64,000 bases of DNA from JAICMB01 sp963838885 (GCA_963838885.1 CAWITB010000060.1:42130-106129), one strand, 5' to 3'. Counted from the first letter of the stretch, positions 52,679 through 61,737 are shown. The notes: generated from the letters alone by a model not told the origin. Program-made: numbers and translations.

Positions 52679-53839
52679 ATGAAGATCGAAGCAGTGAAGA
52701 CCTGGCTCGTGGAGGGCCGCGCTTATAACTGGACTCTGATCAAGATCTACACCGACGCCGGAATTACGGGGATCGGAGAGGCTACGAACTGGCCAGGGAG
52801 TCCGATCGTCGCCTCCGCTTGCGAGTACATCGGCACTACCTTGATCGGCGAAGATCCGACCCGCATCGATTATGTCTGGAGCAAGCTGAACCGGGATTTC
52901 AACTGGATAGGGCAGGCCGGAGTACTGCCGAGCGCCATCAGCGCCGTGGACATCGCCTTATGGGACATCGCGGGGAAACGGATGGGCGTTCCGGTTTTCG
53001 ATTTGCTGGGCGGAGCCTACCGCAAGCAGATCGAACTGTACGCGAATTTTTGGTTTGTCGATGGCGGCGGCTCGCCGGACGATTATGGCAGACAGATCCG
53101 GAAAGTGGTCGAGTCCGGCTTCACCGCTTGTAAGTTCGATCCTTTCGCCCACACCAGCTATCTCTACGGTACGGATCTTCACGAGAACCTCTCGCTGAGC
53201 GCTTCGCAAAAGGAAACGGCGATGGCGCGCCTCGCGGCGGTTTCCGAAGCGGCGGGCCCCGACTTCCCCATTGCCGTTGAGACCCACGCGATGTTAAACG
53301 GTCCCACCGCGATCGAAATGGCGCATCGCATCGCGCGCGCGGGAATCAATTGCATGTGGTATGAGGAGCCCGCCGGACCGGAGTTTCCGGACGCGATCGC
53401 GCGAATCCGGCGGGAGATTTCCCTTCCCGTGTGCGTGGGCGAACGCCTGCAGAGCCGCTTCATGTGTCTCCCGATTTTGGAGAAACAAGCGGCCGACATA
53501 TTGATGCCCGATGTGGCTCGATGCGGCGGTATCGGCGAGATGAGAAAAATCGCAAATCTGTGCGAATGTTTCAACGTTCCGGTAGCCCCCCATAGCCCTA
53601 ACGGCCCTGTTTCGACCATCGCGTCGGCTCACGTCATGGCCGCAATCCCCAATTTCTTCCGCCAGGAATTCATGTTCAGCGATGTTCCCTGGCGGGACAC
53701 GGTGCTTGACCGGCCGCTACCCATTAAGAATGGATTCTTCCACCTCGACGACACGCCCGGTTTGGGCTTCGATTTGAACGAAGACGAACTGGCGCGGCAT
53801 CCCGGAGTGCGTACGCCGCGAAAGGGCTTCTACATTTAG
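52679..53839 (+). CDS. Mandelate racemase/muconate lactonizing enzyme family protein
   Basis: 386 residues from ATG 52679; the frame is open from 52538 but that part lies within the RraA-like gene. Enolase-superfamily features: N-terminal capping domain (TDAGITGIGEATNWPG), SAVDIALWDIAGKRMGVPVFDLLGG, and the barrel ligands in VETHAMLN (Glu/His), WYEEPAGPE (Glu), VGERLQ (Glu), plus the late His in APHSPNGPVST. Likely a sugar-acid dehydratase (galactonate or mannonate type); exact substrate not assignable. Third gene of the MFS-RraA-dehydratase set. Confidence 0.87.
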   Translation: MKIEAVKTWLVEGRAYNWTLIKIYTDAGITGIGEATNWPGSPIVASACEYIGTTLIGEDPTRIDYVWSKLNRDFNWIGQAGVLPSAISAVDIALWDIAGKRMGVPVFDLLGGAYRKQIELYANFWFVDGGGSPDDYGRQIRKVVESGFTACKFDPFAHTSYLYGTDLHENLSLSASQKETAMARLAAVSEAAGPDFPIAVETHAMLNGPTAIEMAHRIARAGINCMWYEEPAGPEFPDAIARIRREISLPVCVGERLQSRFMCLPILEKQAADILMPDVARCGGIGEMRKIANLCECFNVPVAPHSPNGPVSTIASAHVMAAIPNFFRQEFMFSDVPWRDTVLDRPLPIKNGFFHLDDTPGLGFDLNEDELARHPGVRTPRKGFYI

Positions 53840-53876
53840 CGTGGGCTTCCGGCCCCTTCGATGCGCGCGGCGCCTT

Positions 53877-54560
53877 CTACGGCGCCGAGAGGAATCTTAG
53901 AATCTCGTGCATCAGCCGCTCTCCCTCGTCAGTCTGGAAAATGAACTGGGCGTGCGCCGAACCTTCAAGAATCACCAGCTCTTTCGGTTCCGGGGCCTTC
54001 TCGTACTGCGCGCGAATTCTGGTTAAGCGCGGCTGGCCACCCGGGCCAAGATCGTCGCGGCTCACGATGAACAGCTTGCGGCCTTTCAGTTTTTCGGGTG
54101 GCCCGTACGCTCCATGCGCCAACAGCACAACGCGATCGATTTCACCCGGCTTGGCCTCACCCAACGCTCCCTCGGCGGCGTCGCCGCCCATGCTTGCCCC
54201 GACCACCGAAACAGTCTTTGCTCCGTTCTCATGCAGGTAACGAACCGCGGCCAATACGTCCAGTGGCGACCCGAAATCGGAACGCAAGGACCGAGGTCCC
54301 TCCTTGGACAGACCGGATCCGCGGAGGTCGATGGCCAAGACACGGAATCCAGCATTCACCAGTATGCGCGCCTGCTTCTCCCAACTGCCCTTTTCGAACC
54401 GGCCACCGTGAGCGAGCACGACGCCACGATCGCCCGTTCCGTACAGGTCGGCGTGGATAACCCATCCATCCCGTGCCGAAAAGGAGACGTGATCCTGCGC
54501 GCAGGCCGGCGCCGCCAGAACGATGGCGGCCAGCAGCGGCTCAAACTTTAAAAGCTTCAT
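53877..54560 (-). CDS. Secreted alpha/beta-hydrolase
   Basis: 227 residues. Signal peptide (about 1-21, ending APACAQ). Hydrolase motifs: VVLAHGGRFEKGSW (oxyanion loop), IDLRGSGLS, the nucleophile VGASMGGDA (GxSxG, about residue 119) and the His in EGSAHAQFIF near the end. Substrate unknown. Its start overlaps the preceding carboxymuconolactone-decarboxylase-like gene by 20 nt; last gene of the long minus-strand operon. Confidence 0.85.
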   Translation of the reverse strand: MKLLKFEPLLAAIVLAAPACAQDHVSFSARDGWVIHADLYGTGDRGVVLAHGGRFEKGSWEKQARILVNAGFRVLAIDLRGSGLSKEGPRSLRSDFGSPLDVLAAVRYLHENGAKTVSVVGASMGGDAAEGALGEAKPGEIDRVVLLAHGAYGPPEKLKGRKLFIVSRDDLGPGGQPRLTRIRAQYEKAPEPKELVILEGSAHAQFIFQTDEGERLMHEILRFLSAP

Positions 54561-54936
54561 CGATTGCGACCTGATAGCCGCTGGCCAGCCGATTGCTTTC
54601 GTTCGCCATGCCGACTACGGCCAGCAGTTCCGCGAACATCGCGTTGGTCATCCCGGCCTTGCGCGCCGAGGCGGTGTGCGAGGCGATGCAGTAGGGACAT
54701 TGATTGGTCGCGCTCACCGCCACGTAGATCATCTCCTTCGTCAAGGCGTCGAGCGCGCCCGGCGCCATGATCTGCTTGATACTCTCCCACGTTCGCCGCA
54801 AATTCTGCGGATCGTGCGCCAGCGCCTTCCAGAAATTGTTGATCCAATCGGTCTGGCGCGTCGCCATGATGTCGTCATAGACGGCCCGGACTTCGGGGCT
54901 CGCATCATTATATTCAATCATTCCGCATGTAGCCAT
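54541..54936 (-). CDS. Carboxymuconolactone decarboxylase/AhpD-family protein
   Basis: 131 residues, helical. The CxxC...H active site of the AhpD fold is present: NQCPYCIASHTASARKAG (about 79-96), preceded by LTKEMIYVAVSA. Family members are peroxidase-like or decarboxylases. It lies 4 nt after the metallophosphoesterase gene and overlaps the hydrolase start. Confidence 0.88.
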   Translation of the reverse strand: MATCGMIEYNDASPEVRAVYDDIMATRQTDWINNFWKALAHDPQNLRRTWESIKQIMAPGALDALTKEMIYVAVSATNQCPYCIASHTASARKAGMTNAMFAELLAVVGMANESNRLASGYQVAIDEAFKV

Positions 54937-54940
54937 ATTT

Positions 54941-55750
54941 CTAAAGGTACTTGGAGGTCCACCCCGACGAAGTGCACTCGAACGACTCGCGCGTTAGGGC
55001 GTGAAAGCGGCGTTCGTGGGCGGCGTGCGAATAGCGCTCGACGGAGATGCGGTTTTTTTCGATTTCGATCTTGTTGAAGGAGTTGGCTTCGCCCCGGCCG
55101 CGCGTCGAAATGGTCCCGGCTTGGACGAAAACCGCGGAATGGCCCGGAATGGGATAGCGCACCGCGGTACGTCCGCTGTGGCTGATATGGAAGTGGCCGG
55201 CCAGCAACAGATCGATATTGCAGCGCGCCATTCGCGCCATGGCCTGAGGAGCGCGTCCGACCAGATCGCGCGCGCGGTAATCCTCGGGTAGATCGAAAGG
55301 GTGATGCGTAACGAGAATCTTGACGCGGCCGCTTACTTCACAGAAGCGCTCCTCGATGCGGGCAATCTGGCGGATGTTGATTCGGCCGTTTTTCCAGATC
55401 AGCGAACGGGCGGTGTTGATTCCGAGCACGACGACTTCGTCGTCGCCATAGAACGGCTCGAGGTCGGCGGTGATGTAGCGGCGGTACTCGCGCAAGGGCG
55501 CTTGAAAACGGGCGTAGAGATTGTGCAGCGGGACATCGTGATTGCCGGGTACGATAATTTGCGGACCGGGAAGAGTGGCGAGGAAGTCGCGAGCCTGTTC
55601 GAATTCTTCCGCTCGCGCTCGTTGCGTGAGATCGCCCGAGACGATCACAATATCGGGAGCGATTTCGGCGAGAGCACTCCTGAGCGGCTCGAGAATGCCG
55701 CGGTTGAGCCGTCCGAAGTGCAGGTCCGACAAGTGCGCCAGCGTGCGCAT
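54941..55750 (-). CDS. Metallophosphoesterase (calcineurin-like)
   Basis: 269 residues. Metal motifs in order: LSDLHFG (D, H; about 7-13), VSGDLTQRA (D; about 37-45), PGNHDVP (N, H; about 69-75), THHPFD and GHFHISH (H). Resembles cyclic-nucleotide or UDP-diacylglucosamine-type phosphohydrolases of the 3',5'-cAMP phosphodiesterase (CpdA) kind; the sequence does not decide. Starts 2 nt after the lipid kinase stop. Confidence 0.9.
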   Translation of the reverse strand: MRTLAHLSDLHFGRLNRGILEPLRSALAEIAPDIVIVSGDLTQRARAEEFEQARDFLATLPGPQIIVPGNHDVPLHNLYARFQAPLREYRRYITADLEPFYGDDEVVVLGINTARSLIWKNGRINIRQIARIEERFCEVSGRVKILVTHHPFDLPEDYRARDLVGRAPQAMARMARCNIDLLLAGHFHISHSGRTAVRYPIPGHSAVFVQAGTISTRGRGEANSFNKIEIEKNRISVERYSHAAHERRFHALTRESFECTSSGWTSKYL

Positions 55751-55752
55751 GT

Positions 55753-56649
55753 TCAGGGGACGATCACCTTGAGCGCGCGTGGCCGAAGCGCGTAATGGAG
55801 GGGCGTTTTAAGACGCAAGACCTCGCCGTCGGTGGAAACGCGCACGCGCCGCCGTTTTGTCCCGATGGCGGCCTCTTCGAGACTGAACATCTGCAAGCCG
55901 CGCGTTTGGTCGAGGCGGCCAAAGAGAGCCGCCAAAGCCATGGCGACCAGGCCGAAGCGGGAAACGGGAGCGGCTACATAGAGAAACAGGCGGCCGTGGT
56001 CGAGATGGCGGCGGGTACCGATATTTAGGCCATGGATCTGGTACTCGTTATTGCCCACGAACACGAACGGAGTGCGTTGCCGAATCTCGTGCCCATCCGC
56101 GACGATGCGCACCTCCAGGAACGGATAGCGGCGCAGCACGTGACCGGCGGCGAGCGCGAACGCGACCCACTTGTTATGGATTGTGCGGCGGCGGCGTTCG
56201 CGGGCGATGACGATGTTGGGATATATGCCGATGCTGGAGTTGTTCACAAAAAATCGACCGTTCACTTCAGCTACGTCGATGAGGCGCGCCTTACGCCTGG
56301 AAATGACGTCCGCCGCCGCCGTCGGGTCGAGCGGGATTCCCAGGTCCTTCGCGAAGTGATTGAGGGTTCCGAGCGGCGCCACGCCCAACGCCGCATCCGA
56401 GCCGACCAGGGCGGAGGCCACGGCGCCCACGGTTCCATCGCCGCCCCCCGCGACGATGGTTTCAAAACCGTCGTCGACGGCGCGCCGCGCAAGATCGTAG
56501 GCGCTGTGGCGATCGTCGACGACAGCGATCGAGTGGCTCAGGCCGGCGGACGTAAACAGCGCATCGATGGCATCGCGATCGGCACGGCGTCCGGGAGCGC
56601 CGGAGCGAGGATTCAGTATAATGGCGGCGCCCTTTGTTGCGATCGTCAT
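55753..56649 (-). CDS. Diacylglycerol kinase-family lipid kinase
   Basis: 298 residues from ATG 56649 (the open frame to 56745 overlaps the PAP2 gene). The DagK/YegS fold has AIILNPRSGAPGRRAD, the nucleotide loop IVAGGGDGTVGAVASAL (about 69-85), and GTLNHFAKDLGIP (about 99-111). It would phosphorylate diacylglycerol or a related lipid. Located between PAP2 phosphatase and metallophosphoesterase genes, so a kinase and phosphatase pair for lipids is plausible. Confidence 0.9.
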   Translation of the reverse strand: MTIATKGAAIILNPRSGAPGRRADRDAIDALFTSAGLSHSIAVVDDRHSAYDLARRAVDDGFETIVAGGGDGTVGAVASALVGSDAALGVAPLGTLNHFAKDLGIPLDPTAAADVISRRKARLIDVAEVNGRFFVNNSSIGIYPNIVIARERRRRTIHNKWVAFALAAGHVLRRYPFLEVRIVADGHEIRQRTPFVFVGNNEYQIHGLNIGTRRHLDHGRLFLYVAAPVSRFGLVAMALAALFGRLDQTRGLQMFSLEEAAIGTKRRRVRVSTDGEVLRLKTPLHYALRPRALKVIVP

Positions 56650-56659
56650 GCTGCGACCA

Positions 56660-57316
56660 TCATGTCCGTTCGACACGCCGGGACCGCGCGCCGTTTCCGA
56701 TCGCAACGGCCAGTACCCAGATCGTTGCGGCCGCATAGCCGGCAATCACATCGGTGGGGTAATGCACGCCCAGATAAATGCGCGAAAAGCCAATGGCGGC
56801 GATGAGCAGAACCGCGCCGGCCCACAGCAGAATTTTTGACGCTCTCCCGCGTAGCCGGGGAGAGAGCAGCGCCGCTAACGTGCCGAAGAAGACCAGCGAT
56901 CCCAGCGCGTGGCCGCTCGGAAAACTGTAGGAGCTGGGCAGCGGATATCCGAAAAACGGGCGCGGACGAGGGCGATGGAAGGCGACCTTAAGAGTTAGCT
57001 CGATGATTCCGGCGCCCACCATCGCGATAAGGAACAGGATCGCGCCATGCTTCTCGCCGCAGCGCCAGAAGTAGGCCGCCGCCAACGCGGTCAAGGGCCA
57101 TACCATGAATGGCTCGCCGATGAAGCTCATGGCCTTCATGGCGATGGTCAGCGGCTCGGAGGCGTGTTCGTGGATCGTGTTGCGAACGTCGCTGTCGAAG
57201 CTCATGGTCTGGCCGCGAACGACCTCGGCCGCAAGCCATCCGAGCGCCGCGGCCAACAGCACAGCGAGGGCCAAGCCCACCAGAACGGTTCTGTGGACAA
57301 TGACGTTGGAGAGCAT
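56660..57316 (-). CDS. PAP2-family membrane phosphatase
   Basis: 218 residues from ATG 57316 (the open frame to 57412 overlaps the DinB gene). Six membrane helices. The three PAP2 motifs are complete: KVAFHRPRPRP (KxxxxxxRP), SFPSGHA (PSGH) and SRIYLGVHYPTDVIAG (SRxxxxxHxxxD). Dephosphorylates lipid phosphates such as phosphatidate or undecaprenyl pyrophosphate, acting at the periplasmic face. Ten nt before the lipid kinase gene. Confidence 0.93.
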   Translation of the reverse strand: MLSNVIVHRTVLVGLALAVLLAAALGWLAAEVVRGQTMSFDSDVRNTIHEHASEPLTIAMKAMSFIGEPFMVWPLTALAAAYFWRCGEKHGAILFLIAMVGAGIIELTLKVAFHRPRPRPFFGYPLPSSYSFPSGHALGSLVFFGTLAALLSPRLRGRASKILLWAGAVLLIAAIGFSRIYLGVHYPTDVIAGYAAATIWVLAVAIGNGARSRRVERT

Positions 57317-57324
57317 AACAGGCG

Positions 57325-57813
57325 CTACAGCAATGCCGAGCTGGTCAGGAGATCGTGACCGCCCGGCGGCGTAAAGCCGCGCTCGCGCATAATGCGCGCG
57401 ACCTGGGCCCAATGGCGCACCTCATGCATAAGCACGTGCAGGACGATCTTGCGCATCGAGGCGTGGTATTTGCGCCCGGCAATCTCGAAATCGTACATGC
57501 GGGTCCAATCTTCTCTCTTGGCGTCGCGCACAAAAGCGCGCATGGCCTTGCGAGTTTCAAGCCCGAAACCGAAGACCTGATCGATGCGATCCGAGGCTCT
57601 GCCGCGGTATTCGGTGGGCGTCTCGCCGCGCATTCTTTGGATATAGCGCAGCTCCGGGCCGAAAATGTGCAGGATCAAGGCCCCGGCGGTAGTCTCGCTA
57701 TGGCCCGCGATGGGCATTCTGAGCAGATCCTCGCCGTTTTCGCGGAACCATGTTTCCCAACGGCGGCGCTCCTCGTCGGTGTAGTGCAGAAGCTCTTCAA
57801 CGGACAGGTTCAT
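57325..57813 (-). CDS. DinB-family protein
   Basis: 162 residues, four-helix bundle. Metal-site histidines: GHSETTAGALILHIFG (early His) and IVLHVLMHEVRHWAQVARIMRERG (late HxxxH, about 125-145). The family includes thiol S-transferases and DNA-damage-inducible proteins; substrate unknown. The start overlaps the methyltransferase by 17 nt. Confidence 0.87.
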   Translation of the reverse strand: MNLSVEELLHYTDEERRRWETWFRENGEDLLRMPIAGHSETTAGALILHIFGPELRYIQRMRGETPTEYRGRASDRIDQVFGFGLETRKAMRAFVRDAKREDWTRMYDFEIAGRKYHASMRKIVLHVLMHEVRHWAQVARIMRERGFTPPGGHDLLTSSALL

Positions 57814-58495
57814 GCTTGTGCGCCGTCATTCGTAAGCGGACGTAATCGATAAACCAAGAGCCGTCGCGATACAACTTCGGCCGCAGCGCCGTCTCCAACT
57901 CCGCGATGCGCTCGGAAGGTATGAAAGGGGCGAACATTTTCAGCCAATCGCGAAGACCGGACTCCCCTTCGACGGCAGTGGGACGCGGGAACAGGGCCGC
58001 GGTTTCCACTTCGAGGCCGTGCGCCTCGAGCAAAGACGCGTATTCGCCGATCCCGGGGAAATACCAGGGTCCCATGCCAACCAGACCGGTGATGCTGCGA
58101 ATATTGCCTTTGCCGCCCATTTCGAGCACCAGACGACCTCTGGGCTTCAGCGCCGCGGCTAGCGAATCCGCGACTGCCTCGGGCGGCTTCATCCAGTGCA
58201 GCGCGGCGTTCGAAAAGACGGCGTCGAACGGTTCGCACGCGCGAAACGACGCGGCATCGGCTACGGAGAAACGAAGCTCCGGATACGACTCGCGAGCTTG
58301 CGCGATCATGTCTTGCGAACTATCGATGCCCAGAACGGCGGCGCCGGAATCCGCAATCTGCTTCGTCAAGTGGCCCGTGCCGCAGCCGGCATCGAGAATG
58401 CGTTCTCCGGGCCGCGGGTCGAGCACCGCGACAAGGCTCGATCCGTAATCCGTCACGTAATGATGGCGGGAATCGTATTCGCGGGCGTTCCACAT
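57797..58495 (-). CDS. SAM-dependent methyltransferase, trans-aconitate type
   Basis: 232 residues. Class I methyltransferase motif I ERILDAGCGTGHLTKQI (about 34-50), GIDSSQDMIAQARESYP (about 57-73), FDAVFSNAALHWM (about 94-106, a signature shared with trans-aconitate methyltransferases). Substrate uncertain. Lies between the DUF420 gene and DinB gene in the operon. Confidence 0.88.
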   Translation of the reverse strand: MWNAREYDSRHHYVTDYGSSLVAVLDPRPGERILDAGCGTGHLTKQIADSGAAVLGIDSSQDMIAQARESYPELRFSVADAASFRACEPFDAVFSNAALHWMKPPEAVADSLAAALKPRGRLVLEMGGKGNIRSITGLVGMGPWYFPGIGEYASLLEAHGLEVETAALFPRPTAVEGESGLRDWLKMFAPFIPSERIAELETALRPKLYRDGSWFIDYVRLRMTAHKHEPVR

Positions 58496-58521
58496 TTCCG
58501 AAGCGGCCGGACGCGGCGGCG

Positions 58522-58935
58522 CTAGAGCCTGTATAGCATGACGTAAACGACAACGCCCGTCACATTCACATAGAGCCAGATGGGAAGCGTCCAGCGGGCG
58601 ATGGCGCGGTGGCGCGGAAAGTTGCCTTTCAAGCCGCGGCGAAGCGTCACGATGGCGAGGATGGGGACCGCGGCGGCTAGCACCGTGTGGGTGAACAGGA
58701 TGCTCAGATAAGTAGCGCGAAGCGCGCCCGTTCCGGAGAAATGCACGCTGCCGACGCGCGCGTGGTAGACGAGATAGCAGATCAGGAAGACCGTGGAAAC
58801 GCAGAAGGCGGCGATCATGACGCGCTTATGTTGCCGCACCTTCTTGCGGCGAATCAGCGCGTAGCCGCAGGTCAGCAGAATCGCGGACGTCGCGTTCAAC
58901 GCCGCATTAACGGCCGGAAGGTCGTGAATTTTCAT
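58522..58935 (-). CDS. DUF420 membrane protein
   Basis: 137 residues with four hydrophobic helices. DUF420 motifs: INDL-like start IHDLPAVNAALNATSAILLTCGY, HKRVMIAAFCVSTVFLICYLVYH, TYLSILFTHTVLAAAVPILAI, and HRAIARWTLPIWLYVNVTGVVVYVMLY. Genes of this family sit beside cytochrome c oxidase assembly genes. ATGA overlap with the SCO1 gene upstream supports that role. Confidence 0.9.
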   Translation of the reverse strand: MKIHDLPAVNAALNATSAILLTCGYALIRRKKVRQHKRVMIAAFCVSTVFLICYLVYHARVGSVHFSGTGALRATYLSILFTHTVLAAAVPILAIVTLRRGLKGNFPRHRAIARWTLPIWLYVNVTGVVVYVMLYRL

Positions 58936-59492
58936 CCAGCGGACTCGCGTCCGAGGGCGTGTATAGCGGCGATCAGCTTGGGAATCTCATCCGGCTCGGA
59001 GGTGTCGTAGTAACCGCGAATATGGGAATTCTTGTCCACCAGCGTGAAGCGCGTACTGTGCTGCAACGTTCCGTCCACGCGGGTCAGCTTGAAAACATCC
59101 AGCCCCAGATAGTTGAGAATCGATTGCGGACCGGTGAGGAAATACCAGTGTTCGGGCGAGGCGTGATGAGCCTTAGCGTATTCGCTAAGCTGCCCCGGCG
59201 TATCGCGCTCCGGGTCCACCGTGAACGAGACCAGCTTGACATTTCTCATGCGCCACGTCGCCTCTTGAATCTGGTGCATCTGCGAGGTCATGCGCGGGCA
59301 GGGGCCGGGGCACGTCGTGAAGAAGAAGTCGGCGACCCAGATTTCGCCTTTGAGAGCGCTGCTATCGAACGGCTCGCCGTTCTGGGCCGTCAATCTAAAT
59401 TCGGGGACGACGCCGTAGTCGGGGAGGTCCGCAGTCCGATGACGGCACGCGCAGATAAGAAGAAGCGCGGCCAGGGGTACTGCGTACTTCAT
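58932..59492 (-). CDS. SCO1/SenC copper chaperone
   Basis: 186 residues from ATG 59492, chosen because it overlaps the ctaB stop as ATGA. A lipoprotein-like signal (LLLICACRHR) is followed by a thioredoxin-fold domain with copper ligands FTTCPGPCPRM (CxxxC, about 55-65) and the distal His in LQHSTRFTLVDKNS (about 142-155). Delivers copper to the Cu-A site of cytochrome c oxidase. The same frame runs open into the ctaB region only because of a frame break there. Confidence 0.92.
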   Translation of the reverse strand: MKYAVPLAALLLICACRHRTADLPDYGVVPEFRLTAQNGEPFDSSALKGEIWVADFFFTTCPGPCPRMTSQMHQIQEATWRMRNVKLVSFTVDPERDTPGQLSEYAKAHHASPEHWYFLTGPQSILNYLGLDVFKLTRVDGTLQHSTRFTLVDKNSHIRGYYDTSEPDEIPKLIAAIHALGRESAG

Positions 59493-60350
59493 GCCACATG
59501 GTCGAGGAGCATCAATCCGTAGAGCGCGGGCAAATACACGATGGACGCCAGCAGGACGCGGCGCGCTTGCAGCCGCGTGCGATGGAACGTGACGCGCGCC
59601 CCCGAATAAAGGAAGTACCCGCCCAGCGCCAGAGCGCCGGTCGCATACCAATTGCCCGTCATCGACAGCAGAGTGGGGATGATGCTGATAGGAATGAGAA
59701 CCAGAGCGTAGAGGAAAATTTGGCGGGCCGTCGATTCCCCATCGGGCTCGACCACCGGCAAGCATGCGTATGCCGGCGCGTTCGTAGTCCTCGCGATACA
59801 TCCACGCGATGGCGTAGAAATGCGGGAACTGCCACAGGAACAGGATCGCGAATAGCACCCAGGCGTCGGCGTTGAGGGTGCCGCTAGCAGCCGCATAACC
59901 GATCAGCGGCGGCATGGCGCCGGGAATCGCGCCCAGCGTGGTCGAGTGCGGCGTGCGCTGTTTCAGCGGCGTGTAGACGAACAGATAGGCGGCGAGAGTG
60001 AACAACCCGAGCAGACCGCTCAGAAGATTGACGCCCCAGGCGAGATCCAAAAAGCCACCCAGCGAAATCGCGGTTCCGAATAACAACGCGTGCCGGGAAG
60101 TAATGCGGCCCGAGGGCAGCGGACGCGCTTGCGTGCGCCGCATCTTGGCGTCCGCGTCGCGCTCGAACCACTGGTTCAGCGCCGCGGTTCCCGATGCGAT
60201 CAGGCCAGTGCCGATAATCGTGTGCAGCAGAGCCCACCAGTGCCAGCCGCTGAAGCCGGCCACGCGGCAGCCGAAGAAATAACCGATCCCCGTGCTCATA
60301 AGAATGAGCCAGGTGATGCGCGGCTTGGTGAGCTCCAGGTAGGGTTTCAT
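59489..60350 (-). pseudogene. ctaB: Protoheme IX farnesyltransferase (heme O synthase), one frame break
   Basis: UbiA-type membrane prenyltransferase for heme O. From ATG 60350: LTKPRITWLILMSTGIGYFFG, then the Asp-rich motif NQWFERDADAKMRRTQARPLP, and YTPLKQRTPHSTTLGAIPGAMPPLIGY. At 59760-59761 one extra base breaks the frame; the C-terminal part (VVEPDGESTARQIFLYALVLIP to LLDHVA) continues in the next frame. Removing that base gives 286 residues, normal length. Either a pseudogene or a sequence error; SCO1 and DUF420 follow with ATGA overlaps. Confidence 0.88.
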
Positions 60351-60519
60351 GGGGCCGCAAAAGGGCTGTGGGACGGGAGTTGGACCACTGCGTGGAGGGG
60401 AACGTTTCGGAATGCGAGCGTTTTGTCCATCACGGCGCGAAACTGCCCAGCGGTCAGGCTTTTTACATTGTACATAGAAAAGCTACGGTATGGGGCGACT
60501 CTGCCCACCTGCACGCCCC

Positions 60520-61737
60520 TCACGCATGCGGATGCGCCAGGTAATGCTCCCGCAGCAGATCCTTTCCGTAATCGTTTCCGTTGGGCGTGCGGACGACGCA
60601 ATGAATATGTTGTTGCGTGGGCTTCTTTGGATCCGCTGCGAAGCGCGCCAGGTTGGCCGGACGTTGATGGTCGAACTCCACCAGTACCACCGGACTCTGA
60701 ATGCGATAGTAAAACACGCTGTCCGGCTCCGTTCCGCCGATCCAAGCGAACCAGGTATCGTCGAGATGGCGCTTTACCTCGTCCATCTTGACGCGGGCGT
60801 GGCCGTCATCCATGTTGCCGATATATAAATCGAGCAGATCCAGGAACTGGCGGCGCTGCGGCGCGGTGAAGTCGGGCGCGCGGGCTCCGGCGTAGTCCAA
60901 TACAACGTTGTCTTTGAATGCTTCGGTCAGGTTGTTATTGCCGGTTTTCGAGAACGAGAGAATCGCCTTCTTACGCTGGGCTTCGTCGAGGCCTCGCAAC
61001 ATCGCGAGCCCGCGGTTCTGCTCTTCCTGCAAGACCACCGTGCCCTTGTATTTGCCCGCGGCCGCGCGCACCGGCTCCGATCCGATGAAAAACGGCGTCA
61101 TCACCGCCTGATCACCCAACACAAAGTAATTAATGATGGCGTGATGGCCGTCGAGCTGCCAGCCCCACGGCTCCGTCGCCGAGGGCTTGCCCATGATGGT
61201 GATGAAATACAGGCCTTCGCCGAGGAACTCATGATCGTTGGTCAGCTCGGCGAGCGTTTCGTTCAGGCGCATGATGTTGCGCACGAGATCGAATCCCCTC
61301 GCGCTGACGGAAGCGCGCAGCAATGCGAACGCGGCATCGCGCTGGCCGCCGCTCATCTCGCGAAAGCAGACGCCCTGGCGCATGTAGAAATGCTGGTTCA
61401 TCCATTTGCGCCATTCGGGATCGTCGACGGGGAACATGGTCCTCGCGAACTGGTCGGCCGTGAGCGTGGCCAGATATCTCCCGGCGGCGTTGCGGATCGC
61501 TTCGGTTGATACGCCCGTGGCCTGAATCGGGAACAGTCCGGGAACAACGCGGCCATCGCTAGTAATGCCTTTGAACGGCTCGGCCAGGCCTTCGCTCTCG
61601 TAGTCTTCGGACATGCGGCGAAAGCGCTCGGCCATATCGGCGGAATCCTGCGCCAAAGCGCCGGACATGAGAATCGCGCCGGGGAACATTGAGCCGAGGA
61701 AACAGCGGCGGGTATTGGTCGCGTGGTGGTCGTGCAT
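60520..61737 (-). CDS. DUF3500 secreted protein
   Basis: 405 residues from ATG 61737 (the open frame to 61860 is unlikely). The N-terminus has TRRCFLGSMFPGAILMSGALAQ, a Tat-like signal. The DUF3500 domain follows: FKGITSDGRVVPGLFPI, then RLNETLAELTNDHEFLGEGLYFITIMG and WGWQLDGHHAIINYFVLGD, and the late HIHCVVRTPNGNDYG. Function unknown; this family occurs in Acidobacteria and Planctomycetes. Divergent from the sigma factor gene. Confidence 0.88.
   Translation of the reverse strand: MHDHHATNTRRCFLGSMFPGAILMSGALAQDSADMAERFRRMSEDYESEGLAEPFKGITSDGRVVPGLFPIQATGVSTEAIRNAAGRYLATLTADQFARTMFPVDDPEWRKWMNQHFYMRQGVCFREMSGGQRDAAFALLRASVSARGFDLVRNIMRLNETLAELTNDHEFLGEGLYFITIMGKPSATEPWGWQLDGHHAIINYFVLGDQAVMTPFFIGSEPVRAAAGKYKGTVVLQEEQNRGLAMLRGLDEAQRKKAILSFSKTGNNNLTEAFKDNVVLDYAGARAPDFTAPQRRQFLDLLDLYIGNMDDGHARVKMDEVKRHLDDTWFAWIGGTEPDSVFYYRIQSPVVLVEFDHQRPANLARFAADPKKPTQQHIHCVVRTPNGNDYGKDLLREHYLAHPHA

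Noticed and set aside
58932..60350. Apparent CtaB-SCO1 fusion protein of 472 residues
   Set aside because: The joining segment is out-of-frame ctaB sequence; the true ctaB C-terminus is in another frame and SCO1 has its own ATG overlapping the ctaB stop.
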